Positions 37,217-49,489 of a DNA stretch of 62,173 nucleotides are shown here, one piece after another. The stretch comes from Theristus sp. LFF4_11. Its lineage: Eukaryota; Nematoda; Chromadorea; Monhysterida; Xyalidae. The notes below the pieces were generated by a model, which was not told the origin of the DNA, did no database searches, and saw nothing but the letters and a program-made list of their open reading frames with translations. The stretch is taken from the NCBI GenBank assembly GCA_030248135.1, contig JASANC010003612.1, forward strand, positions 1 through 62,173, written 5' to 3'. A program made the translations under genes and the position numbers. Numbering within the stretch: the stretch's first letter is position 1; each line of letters starts with the position of its first letter.

Positions 37217-38790
37217 ATGACTTGGGTGGTGCATTTCGTTTCGTCAGACAATTCAATCACGGAGCATTGTTATTCGACACGTTCAGGCTCTGAGAAACAA
37301 CGCAATAATTACACACTTGATGACATGGGAGAGATTGCTGATGGATTGATGAATAGAAATAGAGATGTTTCCATGTTACCATATCATCTCTGTTCAATGC
37401 TCAGAAATAGGTAAACTGTTAGTAAAGGAATTATAACATTTTAAAAACCAAAGCTATAAAAAATTTAATCTAATCAGCGTTATTTGTTCGCACCAAAAAG
37501 CGCACACAAAGAAAACGCAACTTTTAACGTATTATACGTTAAACACCTTTCGCTTTTGTATATATTTTACACGGGCACAGCGGGTTGCGTTAAACGTTAC
37601 GTTTAACATTGCGTTAAACATTACGATGTTGTGTTTTATTACACCGTTGCGAGACGTGCGCAACGTTTTCTCAGTGTATGCATTTAGCGCAAACGCGTTA
37701 TAACATTTTAAACGTACGTATATTCTGGTTATGCGTTACAAAATATGTAAATGCTACGCTCAGTGCAGTACTGTGGCGGTGTGTCTTCATAAACTCTCAC
37801 CTATTCAACCAAAAACCAATGTCCAAGCGTCCAAACAATTGTATTCATTCACTGAAGCATTTATTCCATCATTTGTTGCGTTTCCAACAATTCGCTAATG
37901 ACGGTGCGGTACAGTTGAAAAGAAAAAGTCACCATCAGCGGCTTGCTTGTATTGTTCTCGGGGCAAACCTTTGCTTCTTTTGGAAACTGGATGTTTTTCA
38001 TTTGGACATTCAAATACAAATCATCAAGAACCCTAAAACAAGATAATGGCCACCATAACCGTGTTGCCGTTAATGCGTGAACACATTTTTCCTCACATTT
38101 ATTCAATTGATGTTGAACCGAAAGACAATTGAAAGCATGGCTACCGCTGCTGTTACAGGCAAATCTGTGTATGTGGCCGTGCTTTGTGCCGCGCTCTGTT
38201 TTGTTTTGTAGCAAAAAAATTGGTGACAAGACGGCTGAGGTTGATAAGGAGGCAAAAGAAGTGAAATACCTAATAGTGAACCACGGTGGGGAAACTCAGC
38301 ATACCAACCAAGATATCAACTTAAAAATCTGTTCAACAGCACTGTTTGGAGCACTTCAAAAAGGCCAAAAATTGCCAACCTACAACAGAAATTGTCGAGT
38401 AAGATAACAAATGTGAGAATTCCTAATGGATACCGCTTTTACAGCGGCTCTCTGGTTTGCAGCAAACAGAAAACCGGAAGCCAAAGCCTCAGTGTTGTAA
38501 TTTGAGCCATTTTCTTTTTCGGAAAATATTTGAAAGGTTTTGCGGTATATGGGCTCGTTTTTATTTTTACATAAATGAATAAATATAAGAGGTGGCGCGT
38601 AATTTGCGTACACCATGGCAAAATAACAAATTTGTGCCTAAATGGATGCCATGAGCAAACAAACATGAGTATTTTTGGAACCTTGTCTTGTGCACATACA
38701 GTATTTTCATGGCATAATTTTGCTTCAGCGAAACATAGTATGATGTTTATATTTCAAGAAAACAACAACACGTTTGAAAGAAAATTTTAG
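37217..38790 (+). CDS. Weak candidate three-exon gene, unknown product
   Basis: I do not recognise this. An ATG frame 37217-37410 ends at a gtaaac donor. A segment 38212-38398 is bounded by ttttgtag and gtaaga and continues in phase (GDKTAEVDKEAKEVKYLIV). A third, 38590-38790, has a weak acceptor and ends in a stop, also in phase. The joint phase agreement is modest evidence, since each match has about a one-in-three chance. It overlaps the minus-strand candidate exon at 37861-38032. Confidence 0.22.
37861..38032 (-). CDS. Candidate terminal exon of an unknown gene
   Basis: After a tgttttag acceptor at 38033-38034 the minus strand reads VLDDLYLNVQMKNIQFPKEA and continues with a Cys/Asn-containing stretch to LLETQQMME and a stop. 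The stop overlaps an AATAAA. The composition looks coding, but no family or upstream exon was recognised. Confidence 0.33.
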
Positions 38791-41700
38791 TGGACGTTAG
38801 AATTATGCACGTGCGTGCGTGTTCCAAAACCGGTTGTTTTCCGTGATGTTTTGCAATTGAAATTTGAACTGAATATTTTCAAATTACCTCTGTGCTTTTT
38901 GAACTTTTTTTGCTGAAGCTGTTGAAGCATGAAAATAATAAATTGACTTAGGAAACAAATTCAGATTAGTGTGTGATGGAGACTAGGAAAGGCATACGTC
39001 AGAAAAATGTGGAATTAGTTTTTTCGTCATGCGAACATGAAAATGAATATTGTCAACATGAATAAACCTCAAACAAAGCTCAATCGCAAAGACCACCAAG
39101 GTAGAACGGCGGACAACCACCGAAGATTATTGCACATCTTGGCATAAAAAATGAATGGTTGAACTACTCAAATCAAACGTAAATTTTTTTCAATTTGGGC
39201 ACGAAAAGTTGCGAATAAGCCGAAATTGGGAAGTAGATATTGCAGGTGCATGTTTGAGAACGCGGTTTTTAAGAGCGCGTAAACAGGATTTTAACGCGAA
39301 CTACGCGTGTTTCGTTGGTTGTCACACTCTATGCGACTAAATGACAACGGGAAATCTATCAAACTCACTGAACATAAACAATTTCTTTTCAAAATATCAT
39401 GAAAAGGCATAACTACGCTGAAACTTCAGGAAAATTGTCAATTAAACAGAATTCAGATTGGATTTACGCCATTTCTGCCAGCGTCCGAGGTGGGTGTGAT
39501 TATGAATCATGCCTATTCATGATTTGTGTATGTGTCATGATTATTGCATTATGTTTCCAGAGGGCTTGTTATGAATAAGGCGTAAGGCCGTCTGACAATT
39601 AGCGGTTGTGCATGTGCGGAGATGTGAAAATGAACACATTTGGAAAACAGGCAATTTTCCCTGCTCAGATGTCCATTGGGGACTGTATTGAAATTTGAAA
39701 ATTGAATTTGCCACGAAATTTGGACAGAAAAAAAGAAAAGAATACCCATCTAATGAACCACTCGTAATATCTTCATTTTCAGTGAATCTAAGACACAAGA
39801 AGATCTGTCCAAATTGAATCTTGCACGGCGAAAAATTCAACGAAAAAAACTATAAGCTTTGTTTTGATAAATCAATGGGACAAATTGTCTAATGAAAATT
39901 GATACTATGGATCGATAGTAATGTCGCACAATTGTGATTCAGTTGTTTTAATAAACAAAAGTAAATTCCAAGTGACCTACACCGATCGTTCAGCAGAACC
40001 AAAAAATCGACGGTAAACAATACAACAAAAAAAAAACAATTGACTTTTTCGAATAAACAAGCAGAGTTGGCAAGCATTGTTCCAAAAAAGCCCAGTAGCC
40101 ATCAGAGCAAACGCAACCTGACAATGATGACTGATTTTGTGCTAAAACATAGCTAATCACAGCTCTAGCGAAAAAAAACCTGGAATGCATTCTGTCATTC
40201 CATTGGAGTGCGTCACAAAAACGACTCCCTGCTGTGCTGAAAATGAACGAAACATACATTCAGGCAGAATATTCCAGACTCAGAGCATGTGTGGCCTGAG
40301 CAAAAATGGTAACCTGAGCTAGTTTTCTTGTTAAAACAATGTCCAACAATGGGTGGATGTCTACAAAGAGTTGCATTTGACAGAAGGACATGTAACGTAA
40401 GTGGGCACAGGGGTGGGGCCTCACCATGGGGGCGCCAACAATATAACATGCACAATAATAAGGATTGTGACCCCTTACTTTCATTTCAAGTGGGCCAGAG
40501 CGTGAATTACTCAATCAGTTCAGTCAATCGAACTGAAAAATGGTGCCACCATACACAAAAAGAGTGAAATGCCACTTTGCATCAATCTTTTTATGTCATA
40601 CAGGACTTCAACTTGTGTTTTCAGGCGCAGTGTATTGATCCCCGTGGACAATGGTGAAAAGGTAAAACATCAAATAAATTCATTGTGACATTTAATCGCA
40701 ACGAACGGTGTTAGCTGACTAAATCGGTGGAACGAATTTATTTTCCAAACAACTTGACCAAACCTAACCGCGACAGCAAAAATTAAAATTTGAAATAGAA
40801 GCATTTTTTGACTTTCAAAAAACACATATGTAGGCAAGCAGCATTTTGTCATTTGTCTCGTGACAACTTACCCGCAATTTACAACTCGATTCAATGAGAA
40901 AAACTTCAACGCCAGAATGCGCCAGTAGAACACGTGTAATCTGCGGTATGGGTGCGCGCAATGCAAACAAACAGTGATTTTGATTGATAGCAGCTGTCAA
41001 TCATACTGTATGTATTTGCTTTTTGTTGCAAACAAACTCTGATATTCGTCAACTTCTAACCACACTTTTTAAACAATTTTTGTAAAAATGGCAGAGGTAA
41101 AAGAAATCCTTAAAATTTTGATACACCGTACGTGCGGCCGTGCCGGTGCCACTGCAAAACCAACAATAACTTGCACAGAGTGTGACTGCGAACTTACATG
41201 TTTGAAAATGTTGAGCAAATAGCGAGTATTGTTGTTGTGCGTATAAGACACGACATGCAAAATTTGTAAATGAAAATGCGTCGAAAATGACAAGCTACTT
41301 ACTGTCCGTTTGCACAATGGGCGACTCGCGGCAGTGAGTAAACACTTGACACGATGTTGTGCCCGACCCTCTGTCCAGGCTGTTTGTGTGCGCTCTGCAG
41401 CTGTACAGGGTGGCAAATAAGTATTCGTGGTATCAGCATCACACCTTTGGATTATGATCTGCAGCAGCTCTACATTGAACCGTGATCTTAACTGTCCACT
41501 TCAAATCTAATAGACTACAAAAGTGAACCAGTGATGAAACTGAGGTGCAGCACAAACAAAGAGGCATTATGACAAACTAGTGTGGGCCAATGTCTCCTCT
41601 AGGCGTTCAAATCAGCACGCACACGACTCTGCCACCCTGTACAATATGAATTTGTTTGCCGCGCGAATTTCTCGATGTAAAGCAGCAAGCACTCGCTGTA

Positions 41701-43696
41701 TTTTGAGTTGATGAGGCAACACAAAAGCAAACGGCTGTATGCGCAAGTGCATAAAAGTTCGGAAAGACACGGTGAGATGCTAGATTTGCGATGCTGCAAC
41801 AGAACATGAACGGTGGATGTTGCGGAGATGGACTTTTGTTGAGCAAACAAACAGTGGCACAGCATCAACCGTGTGTGTCATTGCACAGAACACGCCTCTG
41901 GCAGCCTACAGAGATTGATCGTCAGAGTGGAGTGTTGCAGCGCACGGCTGGGTGACCAGCCACCACATGACGCATCGTGGTGAACTGTGCCAATTGGCTG
42001 CAAAGCTCACGACCACCGCATAAACCGTCGTGCGGGTACAGTGCATAAATGTTTTTGCACGAATTTTCCTGTGTAAAATGTTGCTTGTATGTAAATACCT
42101 GCAGCAATTTGCTGCTAAACCGAATCACGAATTTATTGTCAATCGGCAAATTATCGATAATGGCAACTAATGAAATCAAAGATGTGATCAATTTATTCAA
42201 GGGCAACTTTAGAATTTGTTTTTGTTAAAAATATCAAAAATTTGTGCATTTCGAAATCCTGAAATTTTAAAATACAAACCAGAACAAGCAAATGAACGTA
42301 TCATTTTGCTACCGAGTATTGACACACAGCATAAGTTTTTGTTCGCATTTTTTTTGTCTGGGCATTTCGAGTTTGCACGTAATGTAAATGAATCGAAATC
42401 GGCGCCAAGGATGTTTGGAAATTTTCAAAACTAAATAAATCTGAGCCATGATGGGAACTGAACGTTTAAAGAAAAAACTTAGGAACGCTCAAAAACACAG
42501 TTTTTTCTCGAATAAACCTTTTGTCGTGCATGAAGACACACAACAACCTGGGTGTACCTGACGTTTTGTGTACGATGATCATATTATTGCAATTTATTAT
42601 AACGTCATTGTGAGCGCGTCAAAAAGCGTATCATGAAAAATGTGTGCGTACAAACGTGTGGCCGTTGTGTATTGATGAACGTGTACAATAGAAGTGGCCA
42701 ATAATTTGACATGTGCCCGAATGTGACGGCGCGCTTTCAGCATTGAACGGCGTAATGCACTGCTGGCACACATCAACGCAATCACCAGTGATCAGTTTGG
42801 ACACCTCGCGCTGCGCAAAACTGTCTGTTGCGTGCACACCCAAAGTCGGTTGGCGGAATTTGCAAATCTGCCTCTCACCGTAAAAACTGAAATTAGGGAT
42901 ACGGAAAAAGCCAGATAAAGCCCTCTGCAAGATTTCATAAATTTTCATCTTGTTTCGCCGTGTGATTCGGCTTTTTCAGAGAATCAAGAAAAAAACAACA
43001 ACGGCCAACAGCAAACAATGCACAGCGTCGGTGTGCGTGCGTGTGCGCAATGTAACGTGAGCTCGGCTTGCCCCACGGAAAACATGACAACGATGTGTGC
43101 AAATGAAATGTGTCGTTGTCTGCGTCCAATTATTGACGTATTAGCATTTGACAGACGCAAACTGACAGCCCAAAAACACACGACACACGAGTGAATTTAT
43201 TTCATAATTTTCCATCGATAAATTTTTGTGTCTCTGTTGTTTTGCAGTTTGCAGCGGGTTATGCAATGATCAACATTGGTAAATGAAAAAACTGGCAAAC
43301 CTGCCAAAGACAGACAATGCACGCGGGACGGATGTCGCCGTCGCTGATACTGCTTGCTGAACAACTTTGTTTGGGAATCGCTAATCACATGTTACTAAAC
43401 AATTTTTTTGTACGATTTTGCCCTTACCACGCGGCTCAATGTGTGTGTGCAGACGTAAAAAGGAAACTAGTTTCATCTTTATGCGGCAATTCAATAGAAT
43501 TCCCGTCAGATTCGATTCCTGATACGGCTCTGAAACTATGCGCTTAACGCTGCGTTGCTTTTTTGTTTGACTTTCTAAAAAAAGTAGATCTGAATATGAT
43601 TGTACGGAACACAGGTGCGAAAATGAAACGGCAAACAAAAGCAATTTCAATTTCACTAACAATAACCTTTCGGCGGTTTTTGTTCAAGCAAAAGCA
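38791..43696. other. Second part of the gene-poor region
   Basis: About 4.9 kb, AT-rich, with no recognisable gene, RNA or clear repeat. A minus-strand frame at 39541-39840 and several 60-110 codon frames have no family content or convincing splice borders and are not called. Confidence 0.4.
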
Positions 43697-44478
43697 TCAC
43701 ACGTCATCCGGTGCAGCCTGCTGCGAGTAGTTCGTTGCGATGCCGTTGTAGCAAGGACTCGACCAGAACTCCTCCGGCAGTTCGTCCTTGGTGGTCGCCT
43801 GCGCCGTGCACTGACGGTCAGACTCACGCCACTCGATCGATTTGCATCGGTCGGCCAACTTCAATTTGCAGTAGTCGATGCAGCGGTAGATGTTCGCTTG
43901 CTGGACGCAATTTGCGTAAACGTACGTACAATTGGGCAGTTTTGGAGCCTCGCTAAGCATAAAAGGTTACTGTTGTTCGGTTGAAATTAACAAGTGGATC
44001 CAGCACTCCGGTTTGATTGTATGCAGCTAGAAATCAAAGTTGTCAGCAGTTCAATCACCCTCAAAGAAACTTCACTTACTTTTGAGAAGCGCAGATTGAA
44101 TCCTTTGATGCAGCCCTCTTCTGAGGTCCAATCAGCGTACTTTTTCAGCATCAAAAATTGCGGCGAACCAACTGCAACCAAAACAACAATTACAATCCAG
44201 CAAGAAACCACACAGCTTTAACGACTGCTTGCGCATTACACTGAAACAAAAAGCTGGCCTCGATATTTTTGACCTCGAATGACCAAGTTGTTCAGATATT
44301 TTTTGACTGCATATGCAACAAAAGTTTAGTAAAAACTTCTTTCAGTTTTTAGACAAGATTTTGAATGAGACCTCACCACGGTATACAAAAAGTATCATAA
44401 GTTTTTTGTTTCCTTACCCCCGATCATCCAAAGCATTCCAACAACCGTAGCAACAATTGACGATAAAAAAAAGTTCAT
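43697..44478 (-). CDS. Small secreted cysteine-rich protein (apple/PAN-like?)
   Basis: Three exons join in phase: 44478-44418, 44171-44080 and 43948-43697, giving 134 residues. The start MNFFLSSIVATVVGMLWMIG is a signal peptide. The mature part has about eight Cys: EEGCIKGF, NCTYVYANCVQQ, YRCIDYCKLKLADRCKSIEW, RQC and SSPCYN. Its C-x3-C, aromatic and W spacing is reminiscent of PAN/apple modules, but I would not assign the family firmly. Donors are gtaagg and gtaagt; the exon 3 acceptor is the weak gcgag. Confidence 0.6.
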
Positions 44479-45085
44479 TTTTATTTATCAGACTTTTCTA
44501 CAAGTTGTTTGCAAAGGACAACAGCGTTCTAAAAGTTTACAGTTTATGCAGCATCATTTAAAATTGGAAAACGAAAGTACGTGTCTAATGATTTCGTTGG
44601 TAAAAACTGTGCAAACTGTAACAACGCAACGTGTTTGACGCAGTTCGGTTCATCACATTTGAACAGGTCGACCTGACGGTGATTTTTTTTGCATGCGCAA
44701 ACAATCATGCATTTTTAAATTTAAATGGAAAAGCGAATTCAAAACCGCGAAAAGACAAATTAAATATTAAAAAAAACAGCTACTTGAGCACAAAAAAACC
44801 GTGGAACGCAGTACCGCAAGTCAACAATGTTTGGTTCCGCTCAGAATCCCCAATTTGCATTGTTCACCAAAAGTGTCAGCATGTGGGGTGGGAACACAAC
44901 CAAAACCACAGTTTTATTTACTACATGTGGGCTGAGGTTTTGCAAAATCTGAGTATTTTCACCGAAACACATTGATGACGCTGAAGTAGTCAACTGATAA
45001 AAAAAGGGTTTAAAAGAAGGTTTCTCATTCAAAACTATCAGCGCAAAATACACAAGTCATTGCTCTGGTTACGAGAGTTCGTACA
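44479..45085. other. Intergenic, divergent between two secreted-protein genes
   Basis: A plus-strand frame of 114 codons (44631-44975) is open but low-GC and Asn/Lys-rich with no known content, so it is not called. The promoters of the flanking divergent genes should lie here. Confidence 0.35.
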
Positions 45086-45692
45086 ATGTCGTTTCAATCC
45101 GTTTGCGTCTGTGTTTTCGTCACGATTGCTGTGTTCACAATCGGTATGTAAAGGCTCAGTCTTGAGACAGTTCACTCTGTTAAAACACAGTACATGCTGA
45201 AAAAATGTCCGAACTCAAGTCTGATGGAGTGTCCCGCGTCGTGCCATTTCGCCTTGTTCTGTAATATCGCGTGTGTGCGTCCATGGTTGTTTGTGACCCT
45301 GCACATTCACTGTGTTGTGAACCGAGTGCACTGTCTTCCGACGGGGACTTCTGGACATTTTTGTAAAGCAAATGAAACCCAGGTAAATCTAAGAAAAACT
45401 ATTTTCTTGAAAAACTGTTGATTGGTCATTAGGTTTCACCAATTTCATCGATCAAATCACCAATGAAAACTCTGCAGCTCACACAAGTGAACAAGAAACC
45501 AATTTGCCAGATTAAAATTTGCAGTTTCAGCAGCCGAAGCAAAAGCGATTGAGCGCCGTGTGCTGCGTTGATTGGCTCTGTGAAGACTGCTGCCAGGGCT
45601 GGGGCTGTGACAGCGGACACTGCGGCATGGGCATCTCTGCGGCGTGCACCTGCTCTGGGGGCAGCGAGTGCCCGCACATGACCAGTTGCTGA
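45086..45692 (+). CDS. Defensin-like cysteine-rich peptide precursor
   Basis: Three exons fit in phase: 45086-45143, 45191-45228 (or to 45240) and 45531-45692. Exon 1 encodes a hydrophobic signal peptide (MSFQSVCVCVFVTIAVFTIG). Exon 2 completes a good signal-peptidase site (V-H-A) and a short acidic/polar propiece. Exon 3 starts QPKQKR, a dibasic KR processing site. A mature region of about 47 residues with 11 Cys follows, including a CC pair, a C-x3-C/C-x-C arrangement as in CS-alpha-beta folds, and Cys as the last residue. Precursors of this layout are usually secreted antimicrobial or host-defence peptides. The exact family is not established, and a role as another secreted effector is possible. 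The exon 2 donor is ambiguous (gtgtcc or gtgcca). Confidence 0.6.
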
Positions 45693-46150
45693 ATGACAAC
45701 TGCAAAGAATCAATCACCGAATTGTGCTTTTAAATTCTTCTCGTAAATTCTGTTTCCTTTTCGGTGGCTTTACTGAAATAATTTGGAATTTACCCCACTA
45801 AACATTCACCTTTTAGTTCCATCACTGATTTTTTCAAAAGAATTAGTAACAATGCGTTGTCAAATAAACCAATAATTTTGGACAGTTGTGCAAATAGTAT
45901 TGGATACAAAATAAAAAAATACTGCGGTTTGGAAAAGAAACGTGTAAAAGCACCGTGAACACAATGAAAGGAAAAAGTACCACCGAAACAACAAAACTTA
46001 CCACAAAACCGTGCGTTTTGATCGTGCGAAAAACAGCTGGCGGGTTTGGAAAATTTTCGCAAACCGCATTAAAGATGTGGTGAATGATAAAAAATGTTTA
46101 CTCTGTTCAACAGCATTTTTGCAGACTTTATTACAAAATTATACCGTGCA
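45693..46150. other. Intergenic, no gene seen
   Basis: About 460 bp between the defensin-like and C-type lectin genes. It is AT-rich and only short chance frames are present. Confidence 0.4.
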
Positions 46151-47474
46151 ATGCGGTCGCAAGCAGCACTGAGTGTTGCATGGTGCTGCATGTTGCTGTG
46201 CACGTGCGGTCAACCCGGTCGGGCACCGCGCTACCCGGCGGTCGGCACACCGTTGCACTTTTTTTCGAACTGGTGGGAAACCAACCAAGGCACGCGGAAC
46301 GCAAGTGGTGGTGAGCATTCATGTGTTTCATTCTGCAACGGTGCTATTTGCCAACAGCTTGTCAAAATTACAACGCCAATAAACCATCGAACGACCGAAC
46401 AGCGAGCACTTCGTTTCCACGTTTCCCACTTTCAGACTGTAACACCGCTACGAGTGCATATGCGAGCACACGAATTGGCTCCGTTTGCTTCTATCTGATC
46501 AAGAGCACAAATCTGACCTGGCAGCAAGCGCGACTGCTGTGCAACGCGTTGCAGGCTGGCGACAATGAGGGGCGGCTGGCAATAGTGCACACGGAGGCCT
46601 TGCTGCACTCGATACAGATGTGGCTCGCTGAACAGTATGGCGGAGTGAGTGTGTACCTGGAGAAAGGTGCTGCTGTTAGGTGACCGTGCTGTGTTGTTTT
46701 TGTCTGCTAAAACAAATCTGCTGACGTCCTAAATGCACCTGTTTATAACACTGTAATGTTGCAAACAAACACAGGCGCATACATGCGATCATCGCGTATG
46801 TGCGCCAGTGCTTGTGTGTGCGTAGTGTGCCACATTGGTCATGTATCATCGGCACACAATGAGTGTCACATCCGAAATAACGGCTGTGTAAGCGTGCTTG
46901 TGAATAATTTTCAACGTTCTTTTATGAAGCATCGTTCCAGTTGCAAGACCCGAGTCGTTGGTGGATTGGCCTCTACCAAACGGACACTTCGATTGAGCCA
47001 GGCGGTGGCTGGAACTGGATGAACGCTGACGGGGTGACCGTCAATCGCACTGATCACGTCATCTGGCACACGTGGGAACCGAACGATAAAACTGGTGCGC
47101 GCAAAACATGCTGCTGTGCACTGAAGAAGGTTCTGCCAACAGGCTGGCGTGAAAATTGCAAAACTTATCAGTCCCAAAACCTGTGGTCATACGACAGTAG
47201 AAAGTGGAAAAAAATCAAACGTTTATTTTTTTTAAATTCAAAAAATTGCTATGAACACTACTCCCGTCGAAGAGGAGTTTTGGCATCTGGACATTTCGCA
47301 ACATTGTGGTGTCTTCAATCAGATGCATTTTTGGTTGAATAACTCATTTGATTTCGTTTAGGTACGCAACAGTGCGGCATTTTGTGGTATCACGTGTTTG
47401 AACTGGGCGCAGAGGACATACCGTGCGGCTGGAGAAATGCTGGCGCAATATGTGAACTTTACATGCCTGTTTGA
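46151..47474 (+). CDS. Secreted C-type lectin-domain protein
   Basis: Four exons join in phase: 46151-46310, 46436-46644, 46941-47094 and 47362-47474, giving 211 residues. The start MRSQAALSVAWCCMLLCTCG is a signal peptide. The single C-type lectin fold begins GSVCFYLIKSTNLTWQQARL and continues LAIVHTEALLHSIQMWLAEQ and RWWIGLY. It then reads WNWMNADG, WHTWEPNDKT (EPN is the mannose-type calcium loop) and CGWRNAGAICE. The WND motif of calcium-binding lectins is not obvious, so sugar binding is plausible but unproven. Many nematode C-type lectins are secreted immune or gut proteins. It lies close to the defensin-like gene on the same strand. Confidence 0.9.
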
Positions 47475-48029
47475 ATGGGCAATCTTTGTGTTTCTGTTTT
47501 TTTAATTTTGATCAGGTCAGATTAAGTTGATCAGAAAAAAGACGAGCGCAACTTTGTTTTGCAAAAGTCACTTTCACAGTGGCTGACACAACCTTAAAAT
47601 GTACAGTGTGGCAGAAAAAACAAAGGGGGATCGGTGGCAGACTAGGGGTTGTCTTTTTCAATATAATTCCATTCAAATTTCGACTTCAATCTTTTTTCAA
47701 ATTTCGTGCGCTCCTTGCACCCTGAAAAGTACAGTCATGTTTAATCGGCCATTATATTCCGTGTCGTGTTTTTTCTAAAAAAGCTTGCTCGTACTTTTCC
47801 GCGTGATTTTTTGGTTCCGATTTTTTTGACAACATGGAAAAGTTATATTTCTGAATCGATACAAACCACAAAAGAAGATGTCCAGAAACATCGACAGAGT
47901 ACATAACAAGGAAGCACAATAGGAAGCTGAGATTTTAGAGTCACAAGTTAACATATTTGTATGGTGGCAAAGTCAGCGTCGAAAATGACACCGAAATTAT
48001 CATTGTAAAAATGAAAAATAATCTGTGCG
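47475..48029. other. Convergent intergenic region, no gene seen
   Basis: About 550 bp between the 3' ends of the lectin and fatty-acid-binding genes. Nothing recognisable. Confidence 0.45.
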
Positions 48030-49489
48030 TCATGAGATTCGATTGAAATAGCGCACGCATTCCACCGTGTCATCGACTGTCATGGTCTGAAATAAAAAAA
48101 TGCTGGCGATGTGATCAACATGCTAATATTACATTTGTGAACCAGTCTGGTTGCAGGGTTGCAGTGATGCTCAACAAACTCGTTGAGAGGGTTAAAATCA
48201 AAAATAAGTTCGATGTTGTGCTCAAGACGAGGTAAATGTTTCATCTTCGTGTATGGCTGATGATCAGTTGATCACCGTAATTGCGCGTAACGAAAACAGA
48301 AAAACGAAAAGTTTTTAACTTCAGAACATTTTTTTCAGAACTCCAAAGGCCATAGCTCACTTGCACCAGCTGTTGTTTGCCTGGTTCCGGCTCAGTGATC
48401 ACACGTGACACGCGCACAAACTTGCCGTTCTGTGGGTTGCGCTGCTCTTGCACCAATTTCTCGCCGTCAAGGTGAACGGTGGCCTGTGAGCATTAGAGTG
48501 TAAAACAATGGCGGTTTTAAAAAGTTTATGATGTAGTGGTTTGTGAAACAGCGATGGCATTATCCACTTCAGTAATTCGGGTAAAAGTCAAAAAGTCCAA
48601 TTTCACAGTTTCTCCGTTTCACTGTGTGTGTTTCTCTCACCTCCACGTCCTGCCGCGTCAAAGGCTCATTGAACGTGAACTGTTCGTCCAGTTTAAACTT
48701 GATGGTGGTTGTTGAGACCATGGTGCTCACCACGAACGTCCACTGGTCGCCATCGATGCTGATCTCCATGGTGGACGTCAGTGTGGGCGCAAATGTTCGC
48801 ACCATCATGCCAACCTCTGCAGCTTGTTGCAATTTGCAATTTGTAATTTGAAGAACACGAGATAGTGGAGAATGTAGCTGCCACAGGGAGAATTGGTACC
48901 CGGAGATTTGGCACCAAAGGAACTGCTACCCGGAGAACTGGCACCCGGAGAATTGGCAGCCCCAAACTGGTACTCGGAGAACTGGTGCTTAGAGACCTGG
49001 TACCCGGAGAATTGGCGACTCGATAATTGGTACCGGATAATGGGTGGCTCGAGAACTGGTATCAACGGAGCTGATATCCGAAGATTGGCACCCCAAGGAC
49101 TGGCACCCGGAGAGCTGATAAGCGGAGAATCGGTACCAGAACAACAGAGAACTGGTATTCGGAGAACTGGTACCCACAGAGCTTGCACCCGAAGAACGTT
49201 TATCCGGAGAACTGGTATTCGGAGAACTGTACCAAAGAACTGGTACCAAATGGATACGGAGATTGGATACTGCAGAAGTTTTACACTGAAAAACCACTGC
49301 ATTTTAAAAAAACCCACTGCATTTGTGCATTTACCAATTCAGATTTGAAAAAATAAAGAAGTGAAGTCAAAAGAAAGCTCTCGAACAAAAGTTAAGCTGA
49401 GAACAAACAAGCCCACCTAGTGCTTCGAGCACAGCATCCAGATTTTCGGACCGCTCCAGTTGCCAGGTGCCAACAAATGCTTCGGCCAT
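48030..49489 (-). CDS. Fatty-acid-binding protein (lipocalin-related, intracellular type)
   Basis: Four exons join in phase to 142 residues: 49489-49417, 48816-48641, 48483-48361 and 48086-48030. This is the classic FABP four-exon layout. The protein starts MAEAFVGTWQLERSENLDAV and continues with TMEISIDGDQWTFVVSTM, IKFKLDEQFTF, ATVHLDGEKLVQEQ and TMTVDDTVECVRYFNRIS. These correspond to beta strands A to J, including the last RxYxR-type lipid carboxylate site. There is no signal peptide, so it is cytosolic. It binds fatty acids or retinoids in one barrel. Intron 1 (49416-48817) holds a 15-bp minisatellite. Confidence 0.93.
48885..49255. repeat. 15-bp minisatellite (CTGGTACCCGGAGAA)
   Basis: About 24 imperfect units of CTGGTACCCGGAGAA. 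Because 15 is a multiple of 3, it is open in several frames and gives spurious 5-residue repeat peptides. It is contained in FABP intron 1. Confidence 0.9.

Noticed and set aside
44631..44975. 114-codon plus-strand open frame
   Set aside because: Low-GC, Asn/Lys-rich, no signal, domain or splice context; expected by chance in AT-rich DNA.
45194..45421. A second cysteine-rich frame (CPNSSLMECPASC) at the defensin-like locus
   Set aside because: It has no acceptor in phase with the signal-peptide exon, while another frame of the same region links the signal exon to the exon 3 frame.
48805..49348. 150-170 codon frames with SSGTSSPGT-like repeats
   Set aside because: Product of the 15-bp minisatellite inside FABP intron 1; no start or splice context of their own.
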